Shown one piece after another: positions 16,316-24,985 of a stretch of 33,263 nt of DNA (positions within the stretch are counted from its first letter, which is position 1; each line of letters begins with the position of its first letter). A program made the position numbers and the translations under genes. Source of the DNA: Pseudonocardia sp. (GTDB taxonomy: Bacteria; Actinomycetota; Actinomycetes; Mycobacteriales; Pseudonocardiaceae); the NCBI GenBank assembly GCA_026785945.1, contig JAJAZD010000179.1:1-33263 (forward strand), given 5' to 3'. Below the pieces are notes generated by a model. The model ran no database searches and was not told the origin of the DNA. It was given only the letters and a program-made list of their open reading frames with translations.

Positions 16316-17748
16316 TGGACCCCTGGACCTACGCCCCCGCGCCCGAGTCGGCGTCGCTCGCCGAGGTGGCGCCGTCGTACCGGCCGTTCATCGACGGGGC
16401 CTTCGTCGACGGTGGTGGCGAGCCGCTCAAGACGGTCAACCCGGCCACGGAGGAGGTGCTCGCGGAGGTCGGCACGGCGTCCCCGCAGGACGTCGACCGG
16501 GCCGTCGCCGCCGCCCGCCGCGCGCACGAGAAGACCTGGGGCCCGATGTCGGGCGCCGAGCGCGCGAAGTACCTGTTCCGGATCGCGCGCATCCTCGCCG
16601 ACCGCTCCCGCGAGCTCGCCGTGCTAGAGACGCTCGACAACGGCAAGCCGATCCGCGAGTCTCGCGACGTCGACGTGCCGACCGCCGCGGCGCACCTGTT
16701 CCATCACGCCGGCTGGGCCGACAAGCTCGCGTTCGCGGGGCTCGGCCCGGACCCGCGCCCCCTCGGCGTCGTCGGCGCGGTGATCCCCTGGAACTTCCCC
16801 CTGCTCATGGCCGTGTGGAAGATCGCGCCCGCCCTCGCCACAGGCAACACGATCGTCCTCAAGCCCGCCGAGACGACGCCGCTCACGGCCCTCGTGCTGG
16901 CCGAGATCGCCGCCGAGGCCGGCCTTCCCGCCGGTGTGCTCAACGTGCTGCCGGGAGCCGGCGACGTCGGCTCCGCGGTGGTCGGACACTCCGATGTGGA
17001 CAAGGTCGCCTTCACCGGCTCCACCGACGTCGGCAAGGAGATCGGGCGCCGCCTCGCCGGCACGGGCCGGCGGCTCACCCTCGAGCTCGGCGGCAAGGCG
17101 GCCAACATCGTCTACGACGACGCGCCGCTGGACCAGGCCGTCGAGGGCGTCGTCGACGGGATCTTCTTCAACCAGGGCCACGTGTGCTGCGCGGGTTCGC
17201 GGCTCCTGGTGCAGGAGTCGATCGCCGAGGAGTTCGGAGAGCTGCTCCGCGCCCGGATCGAGACGCTGCGCGTGGGCGACCCGCTCGACAAGAACACCGA
17301 CGTCGGCGCGATCAACTCCCGCGTACAGCTGGACCGGATCGTCGACATGGCCGCGGCCGGTGACGCCGAGGGCGCCGTCCGGTGGACCAGCTCGTGCCCG
17401 CTGCCCGAGCGCGGCCTGTTCTTCCCGCCGACCGTGTTCACCGGCGTCGAGCAGTCGATGCGGGTGGCGCGCGAGGAGATCTTCGGCCCGGTGCTGTCGG
17501 TGCTGACGTTCCGCACACCCACCGAGGCTGTCGCGAAGGCGAACAACACCCCCTACGGCCTGTCCGCGGGGATCTGGACGGACAAGGGCTCCAAGGCACT
17601 GTGGACGGCGCAGCGGGTGCGCGCCGGCGTGGTGTGGATCAACACCTTCAACCGCTTCGACCCGACGGCTCCGTTCGGCGGCTACCGCGAGTCCGGCTTC
17701 GGCCGGGAGGGCGGCCGGATCGGCCTGGACGCCTACCTGCACGTCTGA
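16315..17748 (+). CDS. NAD(P)-dependent aldehyde dehydrogenase, full length
   Basis: A complete ALDH-superfamily enzyme of 477 residues. Visible: PWNFPLL with the oxyanion Asn160, NTIVLKPAE for cofactor binding, FTGSTDVGK, LELGGKAANIV with the general base Glu257, NQGHVCCAGSR with catalytic Cys291, and EEIFGPVLSVL. Its ATG overlaps the deoC stop (TGATG), so the two are translated together and acetaldehyde is the natural substrate guess. A second, non-catalytic ALDH-like gene lies 668 nt downstream on the same strand. Together they resemble the two domains of ALDH16, with this gene as the active N-terminal half. Confidence 0.93.
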   Translation: MDPWTYAPAPESASLAEVAPSYRPFIDGAFVDGGGEPLKTVNPATEEVLAEVGTASPQDVDRAVAAARRAHEKTWGPMSGAERAKYLFRIARILADRSRELAVLETLDNGKPIRESRDVDVPTAAAHLFHHAGWADKLAFAGLGPDPRPLGVVGAVIPWNFPLLMAVWKIAPALATGNTIVLKPAETTPLTALVLAEIAAEAGLPAGVLNVLPGAGDVGSAVVGHSDVDKVAFTGSTDVGKEIGRRLAGTGRRLTLELGGKAANIVYDDAPLDQAVEGVVDGIFFNQGHVCCAGSRLLVQESIAEEFGELLRARIETLRVGDPLDKNTDVGAINSRVQLDRIVDMAAAGDAEGAVRWTSSCPLPERGLFFPPTVFTGVEQSMRVAREEIFGPVLSVLTFRTPTEAVAKANNTPYGLSAGIWTDKGSKALWTAQRVRAGVVWINTFNRFDPTAPFGGYRESGFGREGGRIGLDAYLHV

Positions 17749-17860
17749 GTGCAGCACGCAGCCGTGCGCGCCGAGGTCGGCGTCGCCGTTCGCCGCCACC
17801 AGCTGGGCGGGCTCGGCTCAGCGGCACTGCACGGACCAGCAGCGCGGACGGGACCTTCGA

Positions 17861-18109
17861 TCAGAGGCGGTCGAACTCGCCGTCCAGGACGCCCGCCACG
17901 AATGCGGACCACGCGGCCGCGGCAGGGAGGTGCGGGGGCACGGTGCGGTCCTTCGTGTCGCGCACGGCCACCTGGCCGCGATCGAGAAACGCCACCTCGA
18001 TGCAGCCTTCCCCGTTGCCACCGCTGAAGCTGCTCTTCCGCCACCGGGTGCCGAACGCGCCGCCCGCCGAGAATGTCCGGCTCGGCGAGGACGACCGGTT
18101 CCTCGCCAC
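17861..18109 (-). CDS. DUF397 domain protein
   Basis: An 82-residue protein whose body matches DUF397: RWRKSSFSGGNGEGCIEVA, then VAVRDTKD, and the C-terminal W-S-AFVAGVLDGEFDRL. DUF397 proteins are abundant in actinomycetes, usually beside an XRE/DUF5753 regulator, and some act as its partner or antagonist. No such regulator is seen on either side, so this one is an orphan. It lies on the opposite strand between the two ALDH genes. The GTG start at 18109 is a guess; the frame is open to 18328, but the upstream part has no family similarity. Confidence 0.75.
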   Translation of the reverse strand: MARNRSSSPSRTFSAGGAFGTRWRKSSFSGGNGEGCIEVAFLDRGQVAVRDTKDRTVPPHLPAAAAWSAFVAGVLDGEFDRL

Positions 18110-18416
18110 CGCACACGAGCTCGCCCAGCTGTCGGGAGTCGTTCCTGCCCTGCTCGCCGCGCACGTGGCCGGTGCCGACGGGCGGTGCCGCGGCTGCCCG
18201 TCGGCCCGCTGCGCCGCGCCCCGCCGGCCGTGCCTGCTTGCGGCTGCTTGCCGCGCACGCGAATCGAGCCGAGCCCCGGTGAGGCCGACGTGGTTGACTC
18301 TGGCCCGTGGACAGAAGATCGGCGGCACGGATCGACACCACGTTCACCCAGGTGAGCGGGCTCGCGAGCGGGTCCTCGACCCGGCGCCCGCGCGCCCGAC
18401 GCCACGAGGGAGTGCG
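18110..18416. other. Non-coding stretch before the second ALDH-like gene
   Basis: About 300 bases with open frames on both strands but no recognisable protein. It must hold the promoter of the DUF397 gene. TTGACT at 18294-18299 resembles a -35 box on the plus strand, but no convincing -10 follows at 16-18 nt. GAGGGAG at 18406-18412 is the ribosome binding site for the ATG at 18417. Confidence 0.45.
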
Positions 18417-19301
18417 ATGAGCCTGTCCCCGCCCGTCGACGGCCGCCTCGGCGTCGCGAAGACCTTCAAGCTCTACATCGGCGGCGCGTTCCCGCGGTCG
18501 GAGTCGGGCCGCAGCTACCCCGTCACCGACACGAAGGGCCGGTTGCTGGCGCACGCCGCGCTCGCGTCCCGCAAGGACGTCCGCGACGCCGTGAGCGCTG
18601 CCCGCACCGCCGGGGCGGGCTGGTCGGGGGCCACGGCCTACAACCGCGGGCAGGTCCTCTACCGGGTCGCGGAGCTGATGCAGGCCCGCCACGAGCAGTT
18701 CGTCGACGACGTCGTGGCCGCCGAGGGCGGGACGCGCCGGAAGGCGTCCGGGCTGGTGGACGCCGCGATCGACCGGTGGGTCTGGTACGCGGGTTGGACC
18801 GACAAGATCGCCACCGTGCTGGGCTCGGTCAACCCCGTCGCCGGGCCGTTCCTCAGCTGGTCCGCACCCGAGCCGACCGGGGTCGTCGGGGTGCTGGCGC
18901 CGCAGGCGTCGTCGCTGCTCGGGCTCGTCGACGTGCTCGCGCCGGTGCTCGCCACCGGGTGCACGGCGGTCGTCGTCACCTCGCAGGAGCGGCCGCTGCC
19001 CGCTGTCGGGCTGGCCGAGGTGCTGGCGACGTCCGACGTGCCCGCCGGGGTCGCGAACCTGTTGACCGGACGCGTCGCGGAGCTCGCCCCGTGGCTCGCC
19101 GCGCACGCCGAGGTCCAGGCGCTCGACCTCATCGGCGCACCCGCCGAGCTGGCCGTCGAGCTCGAGCGTGCCGCGGCCGGGACCGTGAAGCGGGTACTGC
19201 CGCGACCGGGCACCGAACCGGACCCGACACGCCCGCCCGGCCTGACCCGGCTGCGCGCGTTCACCGAGATCAAGACGGTGTGGCACCCGGTAGGTCGCTG
19301 A
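18417..19301 (+). CDS. Half-length aldehyde dehydrogenase homologue lacking catalytic residues
   Basis: A 294-residue ALDH-superfamily protein aligning only with the first part of the fold: a KLYIGGAFPRSESGR start, VSAARTAGAGWSG, a WYAGWTDK segment and GVVGVLAPQASSLLGLVDVLAPVLATG, where active ALDHs have PWNFP. It ends in a short TEIKTVWHP tail. No LELGG Glu and no catalytic-Cys motif exist, and the gene is not broken: start, ribosome binding site and stop are all clean. It matches the non-catalytic second domain of ALDH16-type proteins, where that domain helps dimerisation. I infer a subunit partner of the ALDH encoded upstream. Truncation by decay is the alternative. Confidence 0.8.
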   Translation: MSLSPPVDGRLGVAKTFKLYIGGAFPRSESGRSYPVTDTKGRLLAHAALASRKDVRDAVSAARTAGAGWSGATAYNRGQVLYRVAELMQARHEQFVDDVVAAEGGTRRKASGLVDAAIDRWVWYAGWTDKIATVLGSVNPVAGPFLSWSAPEPTGVVGVLAPQASSLLGLVDVLAPVLATGCTAVVVTSQERPLPAVGLAEVLATSDVPAGVANLLTGRVAELAPWLAAHAEVQALDLIGAPAELAVELERAAAGTVKRVLPRPGTEPDPTRPPGLTRLRAFTEIKTVWHPVGR

Positions 19302-19314
19302 CCGGAGGGGGTCA

Positions 19315-19320
19315 TAGGCT
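19315..19320 (+). promoter_or_regulatory. -10 box TAGGCT of the Rv3311-like gene
   Basis: TAGGCT is followed by 7 nt and then GTG 19328. This selects 19328 as start although the frame is open much further upstream. Confidence 0.6.
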
Positions 19321-19327
19321 CACCGCC

Positions 19328-20566
19328 GTGGCCAGTGACATCGTCCCGATCCAGCTCTCGCTCACCGAGGGCGACCTCGTCACGCTGTGGGCGCCCAGAT
19401 GGCGTGAGGACGGCGAGGAGTGGGAGGCCTTCCTCGGCGACGACGACGCGCTGTTCGGGTTCCCGGAGGTCGCGGAGCTGGCCGCGTTCGTCCGGACGGT
19501 GCGCGAGCACGACCTCGTCGACCACCCCGCCTGGTCGGTGGTGCCGACGCTGTCGGTCGCCGAGCTGACGCCGGAGGAGACGCAGCGCTACGACATCATC
19601 GGCCTGCCCGAGATCGCCGCCGAGGATGCCGACACCTGGACCATCGGTGAGCTCGCCGAGATCACCGAGATGGTGCGCTCGATCGCGGACGTCTGCGAGC
19701 TCGACGTCGTCATCGAGGTGCTCGACTCGGCGCCCGGGTTCGCCCTGCTGCGCCAGGGCACGTTGCCGTTCGTCGGGCGGGAGGGCGCGCGGCTGTGGAA
19801 GCAGATGGTGGAGGTCGTCGCCGAACGCTGGGATGAGGTCATCGACGCGCTCGACGACCTCATCGACACCCCCGACGTCGACCCCGCGGCGCTCGCGGCG
19901 GCCGAGAAGGAGGTCGTGGTCCTCGACGCCGAGGTGGTGGTCCTGGGTCGCACCGACGATGCCGACGACGACGACGAGGACGACGAGGACGACGCGGGTC
20001 CCGGGTTCTGGGAGGAGATCGGCATCGACCCGATCCGGATCACCACCCGCGACGGTGAGTTCGTCACGCTGCGCTGCTACCTCGACGACAAGCCGGTGTT
20101 CCTCGGCTCCGGCGGGCGGATCGAGGTGTTCACCTCGGACCGGGCGCTGGCGCGCTGGATCGGCCAGGACGGCGACGAGGGCGGCGCGGAGGGCCACGAT
20201 CTCGACGGCGTCTCGACCTGGGCCGAGGTCGTGGAACGCACCGCGGTCGGTGAGCTGGAGGTGGAGGTCGACGAGCTGAACGCCTACACCCTGACGGGGC
20301 TGGACCACGACATCGCCGAAGGCACCCTGGCTGTCGACGCCTCCCAGCTGGAGCTCGCCACCGAGCTGCTGCTCGACGTGGGCGAGTGGGCCGGCGACCC
20401 CGAGCCGCGCGAGGCGCTCGCCGAGAGCCAGGCCCTGGGCTGGCTCGTGTCCTTCGTCGTCCGGCCGGACCCGACCCGCCTGGCCCCCAGCGCCCCCTTC
20501 GAGGCGGAGGCGGCGAAGTGGCGGGAGCTGGTCGAGGACCTCACCGCGCGCCTGCACTCGCGCTGA
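19328..20566 (+). CDS. Conserved actinobacterial protein, Rv3311-like
   Basis: A 412-residue acidic soluble protein. The N-terminus (DIVPIQLSLTEGDLVTLWAP, then WEAFLGDDDALFGF) and the overall order resemble the mycobacterial protein Rv3311, sometimes annotated as a primosomal protein without evidence. Near residues 210-225 there is a run of Asp and Glu (about 19960-19997), encoded by GAC/GAG repeats, separating two halves that each contain a strand-rich block followed by a helical block (WTIGELAEITEMV and STWAEVVERTA). The repetition of VTLWAP and FVTLRCY-type segments hints at an internal duplication. The function is unknown. The GTG start is set by the TAGGCT box; there is no ribosome binding site. 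Confidence 0.75.
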   Translation: MASDIVPIQLSLTEGDLVTLWAPRWREDGEEWEAFLGDDDALFGFPEVAELAAFVRTVREHDLVDHPAWSVVPTLSVAELTPEETQRYDIIGLPEIAAEDADTWTIGELAEITEMVRSIADVCELDVVIEVLDSAPGFALLRQGTLPFVGREGARLWKQMVEVVAERWDEVIDALDDLIDTPDVDPAALAAAEKEVVVLDAEVVVLGRTDDADDDDEDDEDDAGPGFWEEIGIDPIRITTRDGEFVTLRCYLDDKPVFLGSGGRIEVFTSDRALARWIGQDGDEGGAEGHDLDGVSTWAEVVERTAVGELEVEVDELNAYTLTGLDHDIAEGTLAVDASQLELATELLLDVGEWAGDPEPREALAESQALGWLVSFVVRPDPTRLAPSAPFEAEAAKWRELVEDLTARLHSR

Positions 20567-20614
20567 CACCTCGCCCGCTCCGGGGGAGGCCGCCGGGCGG
20601 GCGCTCGCCGAGGC

Positions 20615-22560
20615 TCACCGTCGAGGCGCCACAGCGGTGCCCCGCATCGGCTGCAGGTTGTCCGCGATCCGATCGGCCCAGCTGTCTGCAGGACGAGCAA
20701 CCGAGTCGAGCAACGTGAGGCACGCCGCCGGTTCCGCCCGCAGCCACGCCCCGTAGGCCCGCAGCACCGACGTCAGACGGGACCCGGCCGTGAAGCGCCA
20801 CTCCGACTCCGGCAGTTCGCTGTCGGCCCGCTCGGCGAGCGTCGTCATCCGCCGGTAGTCGCCCTCCTTCGACGCGGCCGACCCGAGGACGGCGATGGAG
20901 CGGGCCGCCAGGTAGCCGTGCTGCTGACGGCGTGCGCGGTCCAGAACCGACTCCGCGAGGGCCCGGGCGTCGCCGAGACGACCTGCCGTCACCAGGGCGA
21001 GGGAACGGTTCAGCTCGACCATCGACGTCAGACCCTGCTCGTCCTGCGCCGGGCCGGGACCGGACCCCGCTGTACCCCGCTCGACGACGTGGGGCGTCGG
21101 CGACAACCACGAGGAGGGGCCGCCGGTCAGCTCGGCGTACCTCGATCGGACCAGCCCGGCCAGGGCGACCAGGGCCGCACCGGGTTCGGGCGGCCACGCC
21201 GCGTCGGCCTGACGCAGGTGCTCGGCGGCCTCCGCGACGCCCCCACCCTCCGGGCGGCGAGCGCTGCGACCAGGACGAACCACGCGTCGGCACCGACGTG
21301 CTCGCCCAACCACGACACGTTCGTGCGCACGGCGGCGTGCTGCCCGCTCGAGACGAGGGCCACACCGTGACGCCGCAGCAGCCGCGCCACCCCCGCACGG
21401 TCCGCGGCCTGGCGGGCGTGGTTCAGGGCCCGCACCGGCTGGAGCTGCTCGGCGAACCAGGCGGCCGCTCTCCGGTGCAGCTCGGCGACGAGGTCCGGGC
21501 GTTGGCGATGCAGGTCGGCGTGCAGGTGCGACCGGAGCAGCGGGTGGACGCGGTACCGGACCGGACCCGCCCCCGAGCGCAGGACGAGTGCCGTCTCCTG
21601 TTCGAGCGCGTCCAGCAGCTCACCCGCGTCGGAACGGTCCGACAGGGCCGCGGCCAGCTCCACGGAGAGCTGGTCGCAGATGCTGACCGACCGCAGCAGG
21701 AGACGAACCTCCGGCGCCATCCGCGACAGGATCTCCTCCACCAGGTAGTCCGAGATCGCCGTGCTGTTGCCGACCAGGTCGGACAGGAGCCCCTCGACGT
21801 CGGACGAGCCGCGCAGCGACAACGCGGCCAGGCGCAACCCGGCCGGCCACCCCTCGGTCTGGGCGATGAGCAGCCGGACCTGGTCGGGCCGCACGGACAC
21901 CTGTGCCGCCGCGAACATGTCGGCGGCCTCCGCAGGGGAGAACACCAGGTCGTGGGCCCGGACCTCGCACAACTCACCGGCCAGGCGCAGCCGCGCCACG
22001 GGCAACGGTGGATCGATGCGACCGGCCAGGACGAGCCGCACCCCGGGCGACCGGTTGCGGACCAGGAACCCCAGCCCGTGCAGCGGCCCGGGTGCGGTGA
22101 GCTCGTGCACGTCGTCGAGCACCAGCCGGATCGACTCCGGCAACCGGTCACAGGCGTCCAGCACCGCGGCCAGGAAATCCGCGTCGGCACTCGCCGCGGC
22201 AGGGATGTGGATGCGGTCGAAGAGGCCGCGTTCGTCCACGACCGCGCAGGACCCGACAGCGGTGAGGACGGAGGCCCAGAAACGGTGGTCGTCGTTGTCG
22301 TCCTCGTCGAGCGACACCCACGCGGTGTGCGACGGCCGAGCGGCCGCCCACTCGGCGAGCAGCAGGGTCTTGCCGTACCCGGCGGGCGCGCTCACCAGGG
22401 TCACCTGGCGCTCGCGCGCCCGGTCGAGCACCGTCAGCAGCCGGGGCCGGTGCAGATGGCCCAGCGAGAGCCGTGGGATGGCCGTCTTCGATCGCGGGAC
22501 TCCCGGGCGAGCTCCGCCCGGGTATGCCGCCGTGCCCGTCGGCCTCACGAGGTACAACAT
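20615..22560 (-). pseudogene. MalT/LuxR-type ATPase regulator, frameshifted and lacking its HTH
   Basis: The first part (22560 down to about 21250) encodes a MalT-like STAND ATPase: VPRSKTAIPRLSLGHLHRPRLL, Walker A APAGYGKT, Walker B LVLDDVHEL, then LAGRIDPPLPVARLR and LIAQTEGWPAGLRLAAL. At a run of five G (minus strand, near 21245-21255) the frame is lost. Continuity resumes in another frame as GGGVAEAAEHLRQADAAWPPEPGAALVALAG, a helical TPR-like region, ending at 20615. One extra G in that run would restore a single frame of about 648 residues. Typical relatives have about 900 residues with a C-terminal LuxR helix-turn-helix, which is absent here. The indel could be a sequencing error, but the missing C-terminus could not. 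Confidence 0.75.
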
Positions 22561-22643
22561 CACGGCGGTCGAGAGATCGGCGCGACCGGATCGGACGGAC
22601 CCACGGCGGTCGGGGTCCGTCGACCGACGGCGGACCGGATCGG

Positions 22644-23732
22644 TCAGGACCGCAGCGCCGCGTACCCGGGCTTGATGACGTCGTTGATCAAGGCGAGGCG
22701 CTCGTCGAAGCGGATGAAGGCGGACTTCATCGCGTTGATCGTGAACCACTGCATGTCGTTCCAGTCGTAGCCGAACGTGTCGGCCAGCGCCGTCATCTCG
22801 CGGGTCATCGACACATCCGACATCAACCGGTTGTCGGTGTTGACCGTGACCCGGAAACGCAGGTCGGTGAGCAGGCCGATCGGGTGGTCGGCCAAGGACT
22901 TCGCCGCGCCCGTGTGCACGTTGGACGTCGGGCACATCTCCAGCGGGATCCGCATGTCGCGAACGTAGGCGGCGAGCAGGCCGAGCACGGGCGTGCCGTG
23001 CTCGTCGACCGTGATGTCGTCGACGATGCGGACGCCGTGGCCGAGCCGGTCGGCGCCGCACCACTGCAGCGCCTCCCAGATCGACGGCAACCCGAACGCC
23101 TCGCCGGCGTGGATCGTGAAATGCGCGTTCTGCTGGCGCAGGTACTCGAACGCGTCGAGGTGACGGGTGGGGGGGAACCCGGCCTCTGCGCCCGCGATGT
23201 CGAACCCGACCACGCCGACGTCGCGGTAGCGGATGGACAGGTCGGCGATCTCGCGCGACCGCGCCGCATGACGCATCGCGGTGAGCAGGCAGCCGACACG
23301 GATCCGACGGCCCCGTCCCGCGGCACGCGCGCAACCGACTCGGAAGCCCTCCAGCACCGCCTCGACCACGGCGTCGAGCGCCAGCCCCTCCTCGACGTGG
23401 AGCTCGGGGGCGAACCGCACCTCGGCGTAGACCACGCCGTCGTCGGCGAGGTCCTCGGCACACTCGGCGGCGACTCGCACCAGTGCGTCCTCGGTCTGCA
23501 TCACCCCGACCGTATGGCCGAAGCCCTCGAGATAGCGCCCGAGCGACCCGGAGTGCGACGCGGTGAGGAACCAGCCGCCCAGCTCCGAGGCGTCGGTGCT
23601 CGGAAGCGCGCCGTAGCCCGCCGCGTCGGCCAGCTCGATGACCGTGGCCGGCCGCAGCCCGCCGTCGAGGTGGTCGTGCAGCAGTACCTTCGGCGCGTCG
23701 CGGACGGTGTCGAGGTTCAACGGCGCAGGCAC
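22644..23732 (-). CDS. add: Adenosine deaminase
   Basis: Deaminates (deoxy)adenosine to (deoxy)inosine. A metal-dependent hydrolase of 362 residues. Visible: zinc-binding [10 protein letters not shown] near the N-terminus, [23 protein letters not shown] with the third His and catalytic Glu region, [20 protein letters not shown], and [12 protein letters not shown] with the zinc-binding Asp. The GTG at 23732 is chosen over one three codons upstream because TAGCGT stands 7 nt before it. The deoxyinosine produced can go to the PNP encoded at 7995. M. tuberculosis has add in the same neighbourhood, from memory. Confidence 0.94.
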   Translation of the reverse strand: MPAPLNLDTVRDAPKVLLHDHLDGGLRPATVIELADAAGYGALPSTDASELGGWFLTASHSGSLGRYLEGFGHTVGVMQTEDALVRVAAECAEDLADDGVVYAEVRFAPELHVEEGLALDAVVEAVLEGFRVGCARAAGRGRRIRVGCLLTAMRHAARSREIADLSIRYRDVGVVGFDIAGAEAGFPPTRHLDAFEYLRQQNAHFTIHAGEAFGLPSIWEALQWCGADRLGHGVRIVDDITVDEHGTPVLGLLAAYVRDMRIPLEMCPTSNVHTGAAKSLADHPIGLLTDLRFRVTVNTDNRLMSDVSMTREMTALADTFGYDWNDMQWFTINAMKSAFIRFDERLALINDVIKPGYAALRS

Positions 23733-23739
23733 CGGGCAC

Positions 23740-23745
23740 ACGCTA
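23740..23745 (-). promoter_or_regulatory. -10 box TAGCGT, leaderless start of add
   Basis: On the minus strand TAGCGT is followed by 7 nt and then the GTG at 23732. No ribosome binding site is present. Confidence 0.5.
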
Positions 23746-23795
23746 GAACACGCGTCCGGACGGATCGGGACGGGTCAGCCACCGTTGCACCGAAC

Positions 23796-23810
23796 GGGTA
23801 GGATTTACCC
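23796..23810. promoter_or_regulatory. Palindrome GGGTA-N5-TACCC
   Basis: A perfect 5-bp inverted repeat with a 5-bp spacer lies in the divergent gap between add and the coiled-coil gene. It contains TAGGAT (23799-23804), a possible -10 box for the rightward gene. It could be an operator or a promoter coincidence. Confidence 0.3.
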
Positions 23811-23904
23811 GAAAGGGAGCCCCGGGCGTGTGATCCACAGCTGTCGTTACCCTCGGAGTCGCCCCGGTCCTCGTGTTCAGCTCTTCAGGAAGCTCCCCGC
23901 CGCC

Positions 23905-24966
23905 ATGAGCAATGAATCCACCCTGTCGTTCGACCGCATGCGTGGCATGCTCGTGCGCGCCGCCGAGATCCGTGACAGCGAGCAACAACAGATCTTCGAC
24001 TCGCTCGACGAGATCCACGCCCGCCTGGCCGCCCTCGACGCACTGGGCTCCATGCGCAAGCGGCTCACGGAGCTGCCCGACCGCACCGAGGTCAGCGTCC
24101 TGGCCGAGCGGCTCGACGAGACCGTCGCCAAGCTCGACGCCCAGGACGCCACCCTCGCATCGGTGATGCGCGCGGTGGAGGCGCTTCCCGACAAGCTGGC
24201 CAAGCCGTTCGCGCAGCTCGACGGGCGCCTCGACGGGATGGCCGGGCGCTTGGAGGGTGTGTCGGGCCGCATGGACGGGCTCGACGACCGGCTCGGCGGC
24301 CTGCACAAGCGGCTCGACGAGCTCGACAGCCGCCTCGACCGCCACGAGATGCGCCTCGACGCCATGCCCACGGCCGTCGGGAACCCGATCCGGGAGCGGA
24401 TCGACGGCGTCGAGCGCACGGTGACCGAGCAGATCGAGGCCACCACCCGCGCGTTCAACGAGACCGGCGAGGGTCTGCGCAACCTCCTGGGCGACACCGG
24501 CATCGGCCTGCACCGCCGACTCGAGGACCTCGCCGCCCGTCCCGCCGTCGACCCCACCGAGCCGCTCGACGGGCTCGCAGCGCGGCTGGAGTCGCTCGCC
24601 GGGCGCCTCGACGGCGTCACGAACCGCCTCGACTCACTCGACGAAGGCTTCGGCGGCAAGATCGGCAGCCTCGACGGCAGCATCCAGGAGAAGCTCGGCC
24701 GTCTCGACTCCGTGCTGGCGGAGCGGCCCGACGCGAACGCGCTGCGCGCGCTCGTGGAGCGGGCCAACGAGGAGTCCGAGCGCCGCAACGCCGGGCAGCT
24801 CGACGAGGCCATGGCCACCTTCGCGGAGCTGATCCTGGGCCGCGGCGGGAACGCCCAGACGCCGCCACCCCGCCCGGCCCAGCGCCGTGGCCGCAAGGTC
24901 ACGGTGAGGTCGGGCAACGGCGTTTCCGCGAGCGACACGGTCACCGACGACCCCGACGACGACTAA
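23905..24966 (+). CDS. Long coiled-coil protein, unknown function
   Basis: A 353-residue, highly charged protein made mostly of helix. From about residue 50 to 310 it is built of imperfect repeats such as RLDGM, RLEGVSGRMDGLDDRL and KRLDELDSRLDRHE, with Leu/Ile/Met spaced as in coiled coils and apolipoprotein-like helices. The N-terminus (MSNESTLSFDRMRGMLVRAAEIRDSEQQQ) and a basic then acidic tail (RRGRKVTV, ending in DDPDDD) flank it. There is no signal peptide or membrane helix. The family is not recognised; a structural or scaffolding role is a guess. The ATG at 23905 has AGGAAG 12 nt upstream, rather far. The gene is convergent with deoA, 19 nt away. Confidence 0.78.
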   Translation: MSNESTLSFDRMRGMLVRAAEIRDSEQQQIFDSLDEIHARLAALDALGSMRKRLTELPDRTEVSVLAERLDETVAKLDAQDATLASVMRAVEALPDKLAKPFAQLDGRLDGMAGRLEGVSGRMDGLDDRLGGLHKRLDELDSRLDRHEMRLDAMPTAVGNPIRERIDGVERTVTEQIEATTRAFNETGEGLRNLLGDTGIGLHRRLEDLAARPAVDPTEPLDGLAARLESLAGRLDGVTNRLDSLDEGFGGKIGSLDGSIQEKLGRLDSVLAERPDANALRALVERANEESERRNAGQLDEAMATFAELILGRGGNAQTPPPRPAQRRGRKVTVRSGNGVSASDTVTDDPDDD

Positions 24967-24985
24967 CCGACCCCTCAACCCGCTG

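Noticed and set aside
17749-17860. Small gene or gene fragment after the full-length ALDH, on either strand
   Set aside because: Both strands give short high-GC3 frames, but neither has a convincing start or a recognisable protein.
18417-19301. Half-length ALDH as a simple pseudogene
   Set aside because: It has a clean frame, a good ribosome binding site, gene-like codon use and its own C-terminal tail, so it is better treated as an intact non-catalytic protein.
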